54,497 nt of DNA. Origin: an uncultured Planctomycetaceae bacterium (GTDB lineage Bacteria > Planctomycetota > Planctomycetia > Pirellulales > Pirellulaceae). The stretch covers positions 1-54,497 of the forward strand of contig CALMEE010000018.1 in NCBI GenBank assembly GCA_937862885.1. The letters run 5' to 3'. A program made the position numbers and the translations under genes. This document shows positions 46,392-54,497 of the stretch, one piece after another (the stretch's first letter is position 1; each line of letters opens with the position of its first letter). Below the pieces are notes generated by a model. That model made no database searches. It saw nothing but the letters and a program-made list of their open reading frames with translations, and had not been told where the DNA came from.

Positions 46392-47990
46392 GTGAGTTGG
46401 CAACAATTAATCAGTGAGTTTACCAGTCAACGCCGAGCTATTGAGGCGGGGGGTGGGCCTAAAGCCGTTGAACGCCAGCATTCCAAAGGTAGACTTTCGG
46501 CCAGAGAACGCATCCACGCGCTTTTGGATGACCAAGCGAGTTGGCTTGAAATTGGCATGTGGGGTGCGTTCGGGATGTACGAAGAATGGGGGGGGGCAAT
46601 CTCCGCCAGTGTCATTTGCGGTGTTGGCTCGATCTCAGAACGCCAAGTCATGATCATTGCGAATGATGCAACCATTAAAGCTGGTGCATTCTTTCCGATG
46701 ACTTGCAAGAAGGTTTTGCGTGCCCAGCGGGTCGCGATGCAGTGCCGCTTGCCTTTACTTTACCTCGTCGATTCAGCTGGAGTTTTTCTTCCCCTTCAAG
46801 ACGAGATTTTTCCCGACGAAGATGATTTCGGTCGCATCTTCCGCAATAACGCGGTGATCTCTGCCATGGGAATTCCTCAGATTGCTGCGATCATGGGGAA
46901 CTGCGTCGCTGGTGGGGGCTACTTGCCTGTGCTGTGCGATAAGCTCGTCATGACTGAAGGATCTGGTTTGTATTTGGCTGGTCCTGCACTCGTCAAAAGC
47001 GCGATTGGCCAAGAAGTCTCTCACGAAGACCTAGGCGGCGCGGAAATGCACGCCAGCATCAGCGGGACCATTGACTATCGAGAAAAAGATGACCAGGCCG
47101 CCATCGAACGGGTCAAACGATTGATGGCTGGTTTGCCCGAAGATTTTCGAGCCAAGCAATTTCGCCGTGTAGACTACACAGAACAAAACCACCAACAACT
47201 AATACTGGAAAAAATCCCCGTCGATGCCCAAACAAGGTACGATGTGAGGGACCTCATCCGGCTGATATGCGATCCCGACTCATTTGATGAGTACAAAGCC
47301 GAGTATGGAAAAACGATCGTTTGCGGTTATGCGCGCATCGGTGGCTTCAGTGTTGGGATCGTCGCGAATCAACGCACAGTGGTAACTACTCCAAAAGAAG
47401 GGATGCAATTCGGGGGTGTTATTTATCATGACAGCGCTGATAAAGAAGCACGCTTTATCATGGATTGCAACCAAACCTGGACCCCCATTATCTTTCTGCA
47501 GGACGTCATGGGTTTCATGGTTGGGCGTGATAGTGAACAAGCCGGCATCATCCGCGCTGGAGCAAAAGTCGTTAACGTCATATCCAATAGTCGCGTGCCC
47601 AAGATCACGGTGATTACTGGCGGTAGCTACGGTGCGGGTAACTATGCCATGTGCGGCAAGGCTTTCGATCCACGCTTCATTTTCGCTTGGCCTAACGCGC
47701 GTTACGCTGTTATGGGTGGAAAGCAAGCCGCATCCACGATTATTGATATCAACATCCAAGCAATGAAACGGCTTGGCCAAGATCCCGATGCAGAAGAACT
47801 CGAAACGCTTAAGCGAAAAGTTACCGACGCGTACGATAATTCAGAAGACATTCGTTATGCTGCCGCTAGGTTGTGGGTGGATGACGTGATCTTCCCTCAT
47901 GAAACCAGGCACAAGTTAATTCGTTCGCTCGAAATCGTGACGCGTCACGCCGATCCAGAGCCGTTTCGCACCGGTGTCTTGCAGGTATAG
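46392..47990 (+). CDS. Acyl-CoA carboxylase, carboxyltransferase (beta) subunit
   Basis: 532 residues from GTG 46392 (AAAGG upstream; the frame reaches 46308). It transfers carboxyl from biotin to an acyl-CoA. Two crotonase-like halves are present: KGRLSARERIHALLDD, YLVDSAGVFLPLQDEIFPDE and NCVAGGGYLPVLCDK in the first, then MQFGGVIYHDSADKEARFI, ITGGSYGAGNYAMCGKAFDP and YAVMGGKQAAS in the second. The motifs match methylcrotonyl-CoA or propionyl-CoA carboxylase beta subunits. The Phe/Leu environment suggests methylcrotonyl-CoA, but this is not certain. No biotin carboxylase or carrier gene lies in this window. The acyl-CoA dehydrogenase just upstream implies one transcript. Confidence 0.92.
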   Translation: MSWQQLISEFTSQRRAIEAGGGPKAVERQHSKGRLSARERIHALLDDQASWLEIGMWGAFGMYEEWGGAISASVICGVGSISERQVMIIANDATIKAGAFFPMTCKKVLRAQRVAMQCRLPLLYLVDSAGVFLPLQDEIFPDEDDFGRIFRNNAVISAMGIPQIAAIMGNCVAGGGYLPVLCDKLVMTEGSGLYLAGPALVKSAIGQEVSHEDLGGAEMHASISGTIDYREKDDQAAIERVKRLMAGLPEDFRAKQFRRVDYTEQNHQQLILEKIPVDAQTRYDVRDLIRLICDPDSFDEYKAEYGKTIVCGYARIGGFSVGIVANQRTVVTTPKEGMQFGGVIYHDSADKEARFIMDCNQTWTPIIFLQDVMGFMVGRDSEQAGIIRAGAKVVNVISNSRVPKITVITGGSYGAGNYAMCGKAFDPRFIFAWPNARYAVMGGKQAASTIIDINIQAMKRLGQDPDAEELETLKRKVTDAYDNSEDIRYAAARLWVDDVIFPHETRHKLIRSLEIVTRHADPEPFRTGVLQV

Positions 47991-48021
47991 CCCTGCGCGG
48001 GAAAAGAGAACCTGAGCGCAA

Positions 48022-48168
48022 TCAATCATTCCGCGTCGTTTCGGGGAGCAAAACCCAGCCCCATACGCGCCGTTTTACAACACCCCCATTGACGACCATC
48101 GATTCAATCGGTTTCGTCTCCACGTCGAACCCTTGAATCAAATCACCACCGCGAAATTGGTAAAACAA
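48022..48168 (-). CDS. Possible small or remnant coding frame
   Basis: Just past the tadE stop, a minus frame of 48 residues (TTG 48168 to TGA 48022) reads smoothly as protein: LFYQFRGGDLIQGFDVETKP, then MVVNGGVVKRRVWGWVLLP. Its composition is protein-like and it sits in the tad transcript. It may be the tail of a lost gene or a small protein. No family was recognised. Confidence 0.25.
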   Translation of the reverse strand: MFYQFRGGDLIQGFDVETKPIESMVVNGGVVKRRVWGWVLLPETTRND

Positions 48169-48188
48169 TTTCCCTGAGAAGGTTTACA

Positions 48189-48638
48189 CTACCGCCTCAA
48201 CGTTGGACGATTCAATGTAACGGTGGAGCCAGGCTGAAAACCTTTCGGTAACATTGGCGAGGCAACCCAGGCGTTGCGGTTCATGGGTATTGCCACATGA
48301 ACCGCGATGGTTTGCGTTTGATTATCGATTTCAGCAGGCTCGGTGGTGACAATAGCTCCTCGAATTCCCAAGCGGCTCAAGAATATCTCCACCTCCGACT
48401 TCACATCATTGGTTGTTGAGTTCCAAACCAATCCTCGACGAGCACCCTTGTAAGCCGCATGTTGCGCTGTATCACGTAGCATGAAGGCTTGCGTGAAGGC
48501 CATGGCAGCAATAAAGAACAGCATGAGTATCGGAAAAACGATTGCAAACTCGATCGCGGTCGCACCCAGTCGATCTTTCCGTTTTGTACGAGCGAACCTG
48601 CTCGAAAGATTTTTCCTGTTGGCCGGAAGACTGATCAT
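48189..48638 (-). CDS. TadE-like pseudopilin-type protein
   Basis: A 149-residue single-pass protein. A basic N-terminus is followed by the TadE motif GATAIEFAIVFPILMLFFIA, where the Glu five residues into the helix is the class mark. The C-terminal domain of about 90 residues (AYKGARRGLVW..VAIPMNRNAWVASP) faces the periplasm. TadE-like minor pseudopilins belong to Flp/Tad pilus or secretion systems. It is the last gene of the set tadE, VWA, tadE, with 70 bp to the VWA gene. No TadA ATPase, TadB/C or Flp pilin lies in the window. Confidence 0.85.
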   Translation of the reverse strand: MISLPANRKNLSSRFARTKRKDRLGATAIEFAIVFPILMLFFIAAMAFTQAFMLRDTAQHAAYKGARRGLVWNSTTNDVKSEVEIFLSRLGIRGAIVTTEPAEIDNQTQTIAVHVAIPMNRNAWVASPMLPKGFQPGSTVTLNRPTLRR

Positions 48639-48708
48639 AGGGATGCCATTCTGAACCTATAAAGTTTGAGGATGCTGTGGTTACGGCGAGTCGCAAATTG
48701 CAGCCGTG

Positions 48709-49923
48709 CTATTCGATGAAAATACCTGGAGGAGTGTTCGCAATTTCCAAAAAGATCTCACGCAATTGTTCGCCATTCGCTGCATGAAAATGTTTGCCTT
48801 TGCCAAATTCCGCAGTGCGTTCCATTGAAGGAATATCCGCATCGCGACTAAAGGTCACGGTGTAGACCTCGATACCAATGTCAGACGCCTCTTGGGCGGC
48901 AAGCCAGGGATCGCGACCAACGTTAAACTGACCGTCCGTCATCAAGATCATCGTTTTGAATGCGAAATTTCTGGAGTCCGGCCCGCTGAGCACGCTCCTG
49001 CCCAAGTCGATCCCTGCAGCGATGTTTGTACCGCCCATCACAGGCACTCGCTTGTTGTACTTATCTTCGAAATCCCTTACTACCGCGTAGTAATTGTACG
49101 TTGGCGTTGCCTCGATCGTCGCTTCTTCACTCGTAAATTGCTTCCTTATCAGGTCTTGATCATAGCGAGGCTCTGTCACAGTTGACGAGTAGCTGACAAG
49201 GGAAAGTAGTTCGTCTTGCAAGGTCAAATTCAGTTCATTCGCTAAAGCGTAAATTGCTGGCATCATTTCTGCCCAACGGCTATTTTCTGGATGAGGCCAA
49301 GCCCACCACCATTCGTTTGCACGAGCTGAAATGAATTTATCATTGGAATGAGCCATCTTGTTTTGAGGATGTTTAGACTTATCCGCGTGCCAAGTGTGGG
49401 TCTGCAAATCAAAAGTCATCGATCCCGAACGGTCAATAACCAAACAGATATCACGCTCGACATTGGCAACCGCTGCACTCGCTTGTACGCCAACCGCACC
49501 CATCGGTTTGCCAAACGAATAAATTGCCGCCGGGACGCCAGTTGAAACGCGAATACTGTTGGTGGGACTGCCTCCAGGTTGGAATTGGACCTGTCCATCG
49601 CCAAACCGAGTAACGCCAAATTCGATTTCGACAGCCACGCGAGACGGATCGGTGCCTCCATGTCGATCTGTAAAGTCACCGTGCGTCCAATTGAGGCGTG
49701 CCAATTCCTCAGCCCGCTCTCGAATGACTTCGATTTCGATTTCGCGTGCAATCGCATTGGCACCGTATTTGGCGGCAAGATCCGATGCAATTTGCGACGC
49801 TGCCTCATGTCTTTGGATATTCGCCAAGCTCAACGCAAAAAAGCTGATGATTGCAATAGGAACCAACATGGCCATTACCAAAACAACCGAAACACCTTTG
49901 CGACTTTTGCGTTGTCTTGACAT
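48709..49923 (-). CDS. VWA domain protein, TadG-like
   Basis: 404 residues. It opens with a TadG/TadE-like helix (GVSVVLVMAMLVPIAIISFFALSLANIQRHEAASQIASDLAA). A von Willebrand A domain follows with the MIDAS motif LVIDRSGSM (Asp about 163), and ILMTDGQFNVGRDPW later. Such domains bind metal and protein partners and often sit at the outer part of Tad pili. Its ATG is 4 bp after the stop of the first tadE gene, a translational-coupling distance. The region of about 90-160 may be a small beta domain before VWA. Confidence 0.88.
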   Translation of the reverse strand: MSRQRKSRKGVSVVLVMAMLVPIAIISFFALSLANIQRHEAASQIASDLAAKYGANAIAREIEIEVIRERAEELARLNWTHGDFTDRHGGTDPSRVAVEIEFGVTRFGDGQVQFQPGGSPTNSIRVSTGVPAAIYSFGKPMGAVGVQASAAVANVERDICLVIDRSGSMTFDLQTHTWHADKSKHPQNKMAHSNDKFISARANEWWWAWPHPENSRWAEMMPAIYALANELNLTLQDELLSLVSYSSTVTEPRYDQDLIRKQFTSEEATIEATPTYNYYAVVRDFEDKYNKRVPVMGGTNIAAGIDLGRSVLSGPDSRNFAFKTMILMTDGQFNVGRDPWLAAQEASDIGIEVYTVTFSRDADIPSMERTAEFGKGKHFHAANGEQLREIFLEIANTPPGIFIE

Positions 49924-49927
49924 ACGT

Positions 49928-50392
49928 TTACCCCTCTTTTCGATAGATGACTTGCCCGCTGCGCAGGCGATTACTGAAGCTCAAATTGAGTGGTAATGCG
50001 AGCTTGTTTCCACGCATTGGCGCAGATCCGCGCACCCAAAAGGGAGTGTCCGGAACTAAGTTCGCATAGTTGAGTGGCTCGAATTCCAATTCAGCATCTT
50101 TGATCCCAAATGCGTTCGTATATTCCTCAAAAATCTGCCGGGCTTCGCTGATAGAACCGTTTGGACTACCAACCACCTTCGCTGCCTCAAATGCGGCAAA
50201 TTTCAGCATCTTCTCGTTATGCCAGTTGTGGCAAATGTGCAACACCGGAAACAAAATCAAAATGATCAGTGGTAAAGAAAATGCAGCTTCCACGGCTTCC
50301 ACGCCGCGTCGCGCTACACGAACTCTACGAGGCAACTGAGTCAGTCCCCAAGACACCCCAACGTCCTTCTTCGTTACTTTGTATAGTTGCAT
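49928..50392 (-). CDS. TadE-like pseudopilin-type protein, first gene of the set
   Basis: 154 residues from ATG 50392. The frame runs up to 50506 but the family region starts later. The TadE motif GVEAVEAAFSLPLIILILFP (about residues 30-49) has Glu within the helix. A periplasmic domain with KFAAFEAAKVVGSPN and FWVRGSAPMRGNKLALPLN follows. It is the first gene of the tadE-VWA-tadE transcript; its stop lies 4 bp from the VWA start. The two TadE proteins of the set are diverged from each other, as are the TadE/TadF pairs of other Tad systems. Confidence 0.82.
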   Translation of the reverse strand: MQLYKVTKKDVGVSWGLTQLPRRVRVARRGVEAVEAAFSLPLIILILFPVLHICHNWHNEKMLKFAAFEAAKVVGSPNGSISEARQIFEEYTNAFGIKDAELEFEPLNYANLVPDTPFWVRGSAPMRGNKLALPLNLSFSNRLRSGQVIYRKEG

Positions 50393-51208
50393 GATCCGAC
50401 AATCAAAAGTGAGCAGAATATCCCTCATCGAAAAATTATGTTGCGGCGGAACACAAGTCAAACATGTCCCTGCAGCTGGCAACAGAATGTTGAAAAAATG
50501 AAGCATCTTCCACTTGGAGTGTGCAAATTATCAACATCTCAAGAGAATTATCCTCATTCTCCAGCAGACTTCTAGCGCTTTCATCTTGTTCCACTAGTCG
50601 GTTGTCAACCTGAAACCTTTCATCGGAATCCCGTTCAATTTCGAATCCTGCACGACGAGGCTGAATCACTTTTGCCAATTCGCCTCGAGACGAGCATGCG
50701 ACCGGCTTGGGTCTTTTGGTCCCACGACAAGTTTTGGAAAGCATTCATTGCCTAGTGCTGAAGCCCAAACGTCTAACTTGATTATTCGCTCAAAAAACCG
50801 TTGTCGCACGTCACTCTAGCGTCGACGCGGTGAAGTAACCGACAATTTTCGGGAGGGCAACTTGAAATTCAAATCCAGCGGGTTGTAATTTGAAAGACAA
50901 TTGCCCATAGTATTTGTGATTTTTTTTCCTGAACTATTTTCGATGCGCCACCGACGACAAGGTGAGTCGAATGCAACCGGGACGGTCGCTCGCTCACCAA
51001 AATGGTTTACGGGTTTCATCAAGATTAATAGGGGATTGCGATTGTGGGTGGTCTTGTGGATTATCGCGATAGCTGTCTTGTTCACTAATGATCGGCTGAA
51101 ACCAAAAAAGAATCCGCTTTGTCTCGACAATTCACGCTTATGCTCCTTCGGTGTTGATCGAGTAATTGGCTTGAGTAAAAAACGATTGGTTATAAATAGG
51201 AGGTGAGA
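50393..51208. other. Divergent intergenic region with doubtful small frames
   Basis: 816 bp between the tad set (minus) and the M28 peptidase (plus). A 102-codon minus frame (50744-50436) and an 87-codon plus frame from ATG 50943 with one hydrophobic helix (LRLWVVLWIIAIAVLF) are open but unlike known families. The second one's stop lies inside the peptidase Shine-Dalgarno sequence (AGGAGGTGA, 51199-51207). Confidence 0.4.
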
Positions 51209-52861
51209 ATGAAAATTCCTCGTAGGTATCATTTTGGCAGGTCGCAAAATCCAGCGCGATGTATCGCCCAGAACTGGGCAGACTCGCTTGTTCCACCGTT
51301 GATGCTAGTTCTTGCCTTGTTGGTCGTCCTGCTTGTAACTTCTCCGTTATCGTTGGGTAACGAATTCGATGACATCGACGCGACCAAACGCGCGGCTCTA
51401 ATGACCGAATTCGGTGTCACTTCTGAACAACTCGATGATCTGTTACGAATTATCGACGAAGGCAAAAATCGAAACCAAGCCATGGATCACTTGAGCCACC
51501 TATGCGAAAAAATCGGTCCACGTTTGACCGGATCGTCACGCCTGGAAAGGGCTAATCGCTGGGCGGCTGAGCAGTTCGAATCATTCGGCTTACAAAATGT
51601 GCGACTGCACGAGTGGGGCACGATTCCAGTTCGCTTCGACCGCGGCCCCAGCACGGGGAAAATGGTTGCACCGGAGGAGCGAATTTTCGAGTTTACGGCG
51701 CGAGCTTGGTCCGCCGGTACCGATGGTCCGAAAACAGGACCCGTCTTGCGTGAGCCAACATCGGTTGAAGAGCTGGAAGAAATCGCCGACAAACTAGAAG
51801 GAGCTTGGATTCTTCGACGACAGGGAAACCGCGACAACTCATTGATCGAACGTATGCAGAGCGCGGGTATACTGGGCACGATCTCCGGCTCACGAGACGA
51901 GTTAGTCACGACAGGTGGAATCCCAGGACTTCGTCAACTTGATTTCGATAACTTGCCAAAAGATGTAAATATATTTGTACGCCGTTCGGATTACGATGCC
52001 ATCAATAGTCGTCTTGCTGACGGTATTGAAGTTGTTTGTGAATTCAATTTGAATCACAAATTCACAAAAGGACCGATCCCATGCTACAACACGATTGCCG
52101 AAATTCCTGGCACCGAGTTGCCTGAACAAGTCATTATCATTTCCGGCCACTTGGACAGTTGGGATGGTCCGGGGAGTCAAGGTACCGTCGACAACGGAAC
52201 AGGGTCAGTCGTAACTATCGAAGCCGCACGAATTTTGATGGCCGCCGGGATTAAGCCTAAACGTACGATCCGTTTCATATTATGGTCCGGTGAGGAGCAA
52301 GGTTTGTTAGGCTCAAGAGCATACGTGGCCGAGCTGAGCGAAGAGGAACGCGCCAATATTTCAGCCGTGTTTGTTGATGACAGTGGCACGAACCAGCAAA
52401 GCTCATTGTCGGGAACACGTGCTATGGAACCGATGCTGCAACAAATCGTCAAGCCGATGAACTACGCGTTCCCAGAATTGGTTGCCATTACCGTTTCGTC
52501 GTCAAATCGAATGCCACGCGGGGGCGCTAGCGACCACGCGCCTTTCAATGCAGTAGGGATTCCCGGGTTCTTCTGGGGAAAGACGGGCCGGGCCGTTTAC
52601 CGGTATGCTTGGCATACGCAAAACGACCGAATTGACCAAGCCGTTCCAGAGTACCTAGTTAAGAACTCGACCGTGTCAGCGATTGCGGCGTACATGTTAT
52701 CCGAAGCTGAAACCTTGCTGCCGAGAGATGTCGTTGAGGGCGAAGACGATGCTGAACCGCGTCCCCGCCGTCGCCGAGGAGATCGCGGAGAAGGCCAAGG
52801 TGGAGGAGATGGCGGTAGCGAATCTAACCAGAATCGCAACGACCTGCAAACGAATTCGTGA
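51209..52861 (+). CDS. M28 family zinc metallopeptidase, exported
   Basis: 550 residues. ATG 51209 follows a strong AGGAGGTGAG site. A membrane/signal segment lies at about 27-46 (LVPPLMLVLALLVVLLVTSPL). A PA-type insert (about 120-250) follows, then the M28 di-zinc core. Its motifs are SGHLDSWDGPGS (His and Asp ligands, about 312), DNGTGS (bridging Asp, about 328), WSGEEQGLLGSRAYV (general base Glu and ligand Glu, about 359), DDSGTN (Asp, about 390) and HTQNDRIDQ (last His, about 469). All five ligands are present, so it should be active as an aminopeptidase or carboxypeptidase-like enzyme. The last 50 residues are Glu/Arg/Gly-rich and unstructured. Confidence 0.93.
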   Translation: MKIPRRYHFGRSQNPARCIAQNWADSLVPPLMLVLALLVVLLVTSPLSLGNEFDDIDATKRAALMTEFGVTSEQLDDLLRIIDEGKNRNQAMDHLSHLCEKIGPRLTGSSRLERANRWAAEQFESFGLQNVRLHEWGTIPVRFDRGPSTGKMVAPEERIFEFTARAWSAGTDGPKTGPVLREPTSVEELEEIADKLEGAWILRRQGNRDNSLIERMQSAGILGTISGSRDELVTTGGIPGLRQLDFDNLPKDVNIFVRRSDYDAINSRLADGIEVVCEFNLNHKFTKGPIPCYNTIAEIPGTELPEQVIIISGHLDSWDGPGSQGTVDNGTGSVVTIEAARILMAAGIKPKRTIRFILWSGEEQGLLGSRAYVAELSEEERANISAVFVDDSGTNQQSSLSGTRAMEPMLQQIVKPMNYAFPELVAITVSSSNRMPRGGASDHAPFNAVGIPGFFWGKTGRAVYRYAWHTQNDRIDQAVPEYLVKNSTVSAIAAYMLSEAETLLPRDVVEGEDDAEPRPRRRRGDRGEGQGGGDGGSESNQNRNDLQTNS

Positions 52862-53437
52862 CTGTTTGCGGCTTGATCGGTCTAGACTCGGCCCAAATAT
52901 GACTCAGCCAGGAACGGGCTACAGATCTTCTACAGGGCTTTCAGCCCATTGTTGATCTGTAGCCGCTGTTTAGAAACAGGCTACCGGTTTGATAAACAAC
53001 GAACCGCGGCTTGCATCCAACGCCTGAACGGTTACCTGAAATTTTTGGCCAGCTTGACACTCCTTCAAAACCGGGACCAAGTTTGTCAGCACTCAATACC
53101 CCAACGAACAACCATTGTGCCGAACAGTATATAAGACAAAGCCATCAGCTGGTTTTATTCATGACATCATGAACTCTACAAAGAATTTGCAAGGAGTCCG
53201 CATTGTTCGCGGGCTATTTTAGATGCAATTCAATGAAATGGCTGAAATTATCCGGAATCGTAGTCAGCTCAAACGATAGATATTGCTCACCACCCCAAAC
53301 CTATCTGCCTGTGATTTCATCGATAATAAACTAACAAGCAAAATGATAATGGTATTTCAATATTCACAAAGAAGGCTGGTCTGGTAACTGCCGCTGCATG
53401 AAGCCAATCCGACTAAAGCTATTGGAACAATTAACCG
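52862..53437. other. Convergent intergenic region with a structured repeat
   Basis: 576 bp. Two mutually exclusive hairpins occupy 52917-52984. The rest holds short A/T-rich stretches and no recognised gene. The peptidase and Cys-rich genes converge here. Confidence 0.5.
52917..52984. promoter_or_regulatory. Nested hairpin with an alternative partner
   Basis: GGCTACAGATC (52917-52927) pairs exactly with GATCTGTAGCC (52954-52964) around an inner GGGCT-TTC-AGCCC hairpin. The right arm can instead pair (GTAGC with GCTAC, 52980-52984) around CTGTTT/AAACAG. There is no T-run. It may be a 3' end structure, a dispersed repeat, or a switch. Confidence 0.55.
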
Positions 53438-54319
53438 TTAGTAAAGACGAATTACCTTCACTACGTAATGTTCAAACGTATACGTTGCCTCATCGCCACC
53501 AGGCACATGGTAATGTATCATTTTTAGAGTCGCCCTTGAGCCGGAATCATAATATTCGATTTCGGAATTCGATGTGACACTTCCAATCGAGCCTCCAGTT
53601 ACAACTGTCGCGATTGTAGTGGCGACTGACTTGTACTCAATAGAAAACTTCCATTCGTGATTACCGGTTGAACCATGTAATCTGTACCAGCCAAAGTCGT
53701 GATTGGTACGGGGGTCTGAACTGCTTGGGAACTCAAAATAAAGTAAGCCCCCATTCAATTTTATTCCAAATAGTCTGGGCTTTGGAAATTGAGGACTTTT
53801 ACACTTCTCTTCCCCGAATGATCGTGAATTCCCTAGATTCGGTATCGGACAATAACAATAGGTAAATCCACAGAGCTTTTTGATTTCAAATAGTTGAGCC
53901 GCATCGTTATATTCGACTACACAGTTTGTCTCGTTGCAAGAAGGCTGCTCGGTCAATCCTGCCATTTGTGAGTGGTGTTGCCAAGGATACCATTCTTGTT
54001 GAACAGACCAGGGACAATATGCGTAAGGATAAGCGTGCTCAAGCCGAACGCCGAAATGCCCCCGATGGCATGGATTTGAACAATGGCCGTATACAGTTTG
54101 CGCCCAACAACCACATGGCATTGGAGAGCAATGGTAATAACTTGGTTTGCAGCAACTTCTGTGAACCGAACGCGGTGGCGGCAAAATGCGATAACATGGT
54201 TCAATTCGTGGCCCACAAAAACGTCCTCCGAACAACTGCGCTTGGACCATTATCGGGCTCATTGCGGCGATCACTGTGAAAAGACAAAACAGGATCAATA
54301 GGTGCATGCTGTTCTTCAT
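53438..54319 (-). CDS. Cys-rich exported protein, unknown
   Basis: 293 residues from ATG 54319 (CGGAG upstream; the frame reaches 54382). A signal peptide (MHLLILFCLFTVIAAM..VQA) precedes a segment of about 70 residues (about 33-100) with about a dozen Cys and many Pro, His and Tyr, such as FCGPRIEPCYRI and HCSPMPCGCWAQ. The C-terminal half is beta-rich (DFGWYRLHGSTGNHEWKFSIEYKS) and lacks Cys. Planctomycetes have many Cys- and Tyr-rich wall proteins, so a cell-wall role is possible, but no family is recognised. It is the last gene of the window. Confidence 0.6.
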   Translation of the reverse strand: MKNSMHLLILFCLFTVIAAMSPIMVQAQLFGGRFCGPRIEPCYRILPPPRSVHRSCCKPSYYHCSPMPCGCWAQTVYGHCSNPCHRGHFGVRLEHAYPYAYCPWSVQQEWYPWQHHSQMAGLTEQPSCNETNCVVEYNDAAQLFEIKKLCGFTYCYCPIPNLGNSRSFGEEKCKSPQFPKPRLFGIKLNGGLLYFEFPSSSDPRTNHDFGWYRLHGSTGNHEWKFSIEYKSVATTIATVVTGGSIGSVTSNSEIEYYDSGSRATLKMIHYHVPGGDEATYTFEHYVVKVIRLY

Positions 54320-54497
54320 ACGAGGGCTCCGTGAAAGTAGATTGCATTGGGTAGGAAGTTGTTGTGTCAGCATTGAGCCCAATCTATCAGGTGTGATTGT
54401 ATGAACGAATATGTGAATTCACCGCTTCAGCAGTAAATCGCACTGTACTTGTTTACCGTTCCAAAGATTGATCTTGGCAGAAAAGTAATGGATCGTC

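Noticed and set aside
50436..50744. 102-codon minus frame upstream of the tad set
   Set aside because: No domain, signal or membrane segment; lies where the tad promoter should be.
50943..51206. 87-codon plus frame with one hydrophobic helix before the M28 peptidase
   Set aside because: Ends within the peptidase ribosome-binding site and has no similarity; one hydrophobic run is not enough.

Overview
The window looks like a chromosomal piece of a planctomycete, most likely of the Pirellulaceae type. This is an inference from gene content: a Tat-exported Gfo/Idh oxidoreductase, a giant sortilin-type Asp-box protein, a TadE/VWA/TadE cluster, a CHAD protein, an ECF sigma/anti-sigma pair, a very large lineage-type membrane protein, and an LptD-like outer-membrane protein. 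Base composition looks balanced, near 50% GC by eye and not computed. No rRNA, CRISPR array, phage or plasmid gene was seen. There is one tRNA (Pro, GGG).  Layout. 1-602: 3' end of an unknown gene, starting inside a 21-bp inverted repeat at the window edge. 942-2327: Gfo/Idh oxidoreductase. 2656-4878 (minus): a recQ gene broken by two homopolymer frameshifts and a stop. 4983-6660: two DUF488 proteins and a dual-OB protein, divergent from recQ. 6661-7394: a REP/RAYT-like element with 22-bp inverted ends and a transposase carrying two nonsense codons. 7407-7940 (minus): PepSY protein. 8208-12722: 1504-residue Asp-box/PDZ protein with a strong terminator. 13193-15370: ECF sigma factor and membrane anti-sigma factor behind a 14-bp inverted repeat. 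15824-19193: tsaB, algH (YqgE), a His-rich lipoprotein and a small unknown protein. 19389-19462: tRNA-Pro. 20301-27168: a TolC/adaptor/RND efflux set. 27191-28027 (minus): SpoU-type RNA methyltransferase. 28461-29438: exported beta-helix-like protein. 30187-33471: LptD-like protein. 33801-36611: 2-oxoglutarate dehydrogenase E1. 37074-41171: giant membrane protein. 41341-42246 (minus): CHAD protein. 42726-43904 (minus): thiolase. 44596-47990: acyl-CoA dehydrogenase interrupted by an amber codon, and an acyl-CoA carboxylase beta subunit. 48189-50392 (minus): tadE, VWA/TadG-like and tadE. 51209-52861: M28 metallopeptidase. 53438-54319 (minus): Cys-rich exported protein.  How the genes work together. 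The thiolase, acyl-CoA dehydrogenase and carboxylase point to fatty-acid or branched-chain acyl-CoA breakdown feeding the TCA cycle, where SucA acts. The RND set and the His/Asp-rich lipoprotein point to metal-ion handling. LptD-like, TolC-like and Tad-like genes describe a diderm envelope. The recQ-DUF488-DUF488-dual-OB neighbourhood is the least understood grouping and the best candidate for an undescribed nucleic-acid-related module.  Three otherwise well-conserved reading frames (recQ, the RAYT transposase, the acyl-CoA dehydrogenase) are interrupted. Whether these are real lesions or sequence errors should be settled from reads before biological conclusions are drawn.
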